Positions 28,075-28,744 of a DNA stretch of 28,744 nucleotides are shown one piece after another (positions within the stretch are counted from its first letter, which is position 1; every line of letters starts with the position of its first letter). Origin of the DNA: a virus. Location: IMG/VR virus record IMGVR_UViG_3300046808_000219, positions 1 through 28,744 of that record; one strand, written 5' to 3'. The translations under genes were made by a program, and so were the position numbers. Under the pieces are notes generated by a model. It ran no database searches and was not told the origin of the DNA. It saw only the letters and a list, made by a program, of their open reading frames with translations.

Positions 28075-28419
28075 TCAATCCTCCGGATAAAAACACAAGT
28101 CAAAGTTATAGTGCGGCTCGGCAAAGATGCCGACCTGCCCCAGCGCCTCGCTTGCCACAGTCGCCCAGCTATAAGGGCCGCTCTCCCACGATACGCGCCA
28201 CTGTCCACGCTCATCACGCATGAACGTCTCGATATCCGGATCCTGTCCCCAGCTTCGCGAAACGTGCCGCAGCACTGCGAACACGCATTCTGCCACAGCC
28301 TTCGGCCCCAGATGCTTCGCGGCATGGGCCGCCTCTGCCACTGCTTCAGCCAGACGGGCCGTTCCGTCCCCGTAATAGATGCCTTCGCCTTTGCGGGCAT
28401 AGTCCAGATTTACTTCCAT
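28075..28419 (-). CDS. Hypothetical protein, 114 aa
   Basis: MEVNLDYARKGEGIYYGDGTARLAEAVAEAAHAAKHL, a helical start, then ECVFAVLRHVSRSWGQDPDIETFMRDERGQWRVSWESGPYSW. GGAG lies about nine bases before the ATG at 28419, just after the upstream stop. I do not recognise the family. Confidence 0.68.
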   Translation of the reverse strand: MEVNLDYARKGEGIYYGDGTARLAEAVAEAAHAAKHLGPKAVAECVFAVLRHVSRSWGQDPDIETFMRDERGQWRVSWESGPYSWATVASEALGQVGIFAEPHYNFDLCFYPED

Positions 28420-28421
28420 CT

Positions 28422-28616
28422 TTAAATCTCCACTTTCTGCAGCCATTCATGGCCCCAATTCGGATTATTGCGTATCGACCTCAGCGCCCAGCCATTCGGC
28501 TCCAGCGTGTCGCGCCCATCGCCCCAGTATAGCGCCAGCGTTTCCTTCCAGCACCGCCCATGCTTCGCAGCAAACGCTCGCACCGCTTCGCGGTGATCGT
28601 CCGGTAATTCATCCAT
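28422..28616 (-). CDS. Small conserved phage protein, 64 aa
   Basis: MDELPDDHREAVRAFAAKHGRCWKETLALYWGDGRD, then LRSIRNNPNWGHEWLQKV. The pattern FAxxHGRxWKxxLxxxWxxG ... LRxxRNxxGxxWL is common in small phage and plasmid proteins of unknown function. GAGGG lies upstream. Well supported as a gene, with no function assigned. Confidence 0.76.
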   Translation of the reverse strand: MDELPDDHREAVRAFAAKHGRCWKETLALYWGDGRDTLEPNGWALRSIRNNPNWGHEWLQKVEI

Positions 28617-28619
28617 CCC

Positions 28620-28744
28620 TCAGCCCTCCAAACTATCGCGGTGAAACCAACGCACTCGACCGCCCCAGCTCTCCGCCCAGACGATGTGCGGGGTGACCTT
28701 AATCACGCGCCCAGTCCACGGCTCGCCATAGACTGTCGCTGTGA
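28620..28744 (-). CDS. Hypothetical protein, 5' partial at the window edge
   Basis: The frame is open to the right edge and reads TATVYGEPWTGRVIKVTPHI, then VWAESWGGRVRWFHRDSLEG and a stop at 28620-28622. Only the last 41 residues are visible. The GRVxxVxPxxVWxESWGxRVRWFHRDSL form is beta-rich and resembles C-terminal ends of small phage proteins. The next gene starts 3 bases after its stop. Confidence 0.6.
   Translation of the reverse strand, partial: TATVYGEPWTGRVIKVTPHIVWAESWGGRVRWFHRDSLEG

Overview
This window is a double-stranded DNA phage genome segment (or a prophage or metagenomic contig of one), probably from a podovirus-like phage of a proteobacterium. An alphaproteobacterial host is my best guess from the moderately high GC and the style of the small accessory proteins, but nothing in the sequence proves it. 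There are two convergent halves. Positions 1-10733 on the + strand carry the end of a late virion operon. Positions 10752-28744 on the - strand carry a tightly packed set of about 45 replication, recombination and accessory genes. The halves meet at an 18-base gap beside a GC-rich hairpin.

+ strand (3-10733): three medium-sized virion proteins, the first cut by the window edge, are followed by a 2501-residue polyvalent protein. That giant has two zincin-type HExxH-like sites, a Pro/Ala-rich linker and a C-terminal LPD38-like region, and is probably packaged and ejected with the DNA. Terminase, portal and capsid genes are not here and presumably lie upstream.

- strand, in order of transcription from the right edge: (a) 28744-25962, small conserved phage proteins of unknown function; (b) 25912-23566, a Cys-rich protein followed by tiny ORFs, including a double AT-hook protein and a 32-residue membrane peptide; (c) 23523-20444, tiny ORFs including a YdaS/Cro-like HTH regulator and several one-helix membrane or secreted peptides; (d) 20316-13504, a zinc-finger-like primase domain, a TOPRIM primase-helicase, a RadD-like SF2 helicase, a GT60-like glycosyltransferase and a VRR-NUC nuclease; (e) 13438-10752, a 59-residue P-loop protein, YqaJ exonuclease, a small RHH-like protein, RecT annealase and SSB. 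Genes are linked by ATGA, TAATG and GTGA overlaps, which fixes many starts.

The most interesting non-coding signal is that blocks b, c and d each begin with a perfect TTGACA -35 hexamer followed 29-32 bases later by an identical 13-base element, TGCTGTGACGGCA (inverted-repeat-like), placed where transcription should start. Block e starts with another TTGACA followed by two phased GTGACAC copies. This looks like a phage regulon with a shared operator or initiation element. I see no DNA polymerase, RNA polymerase, integrase, tRNA, CRISPR array or recognisable holin/endolysin, so replication probably uses the host polymerase together with the phage primase-helicase and RecT/YqaJ recombination. 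No stretch longer than 300 bases lacks a gene; the longest gap is 127 bases (20317-20443).
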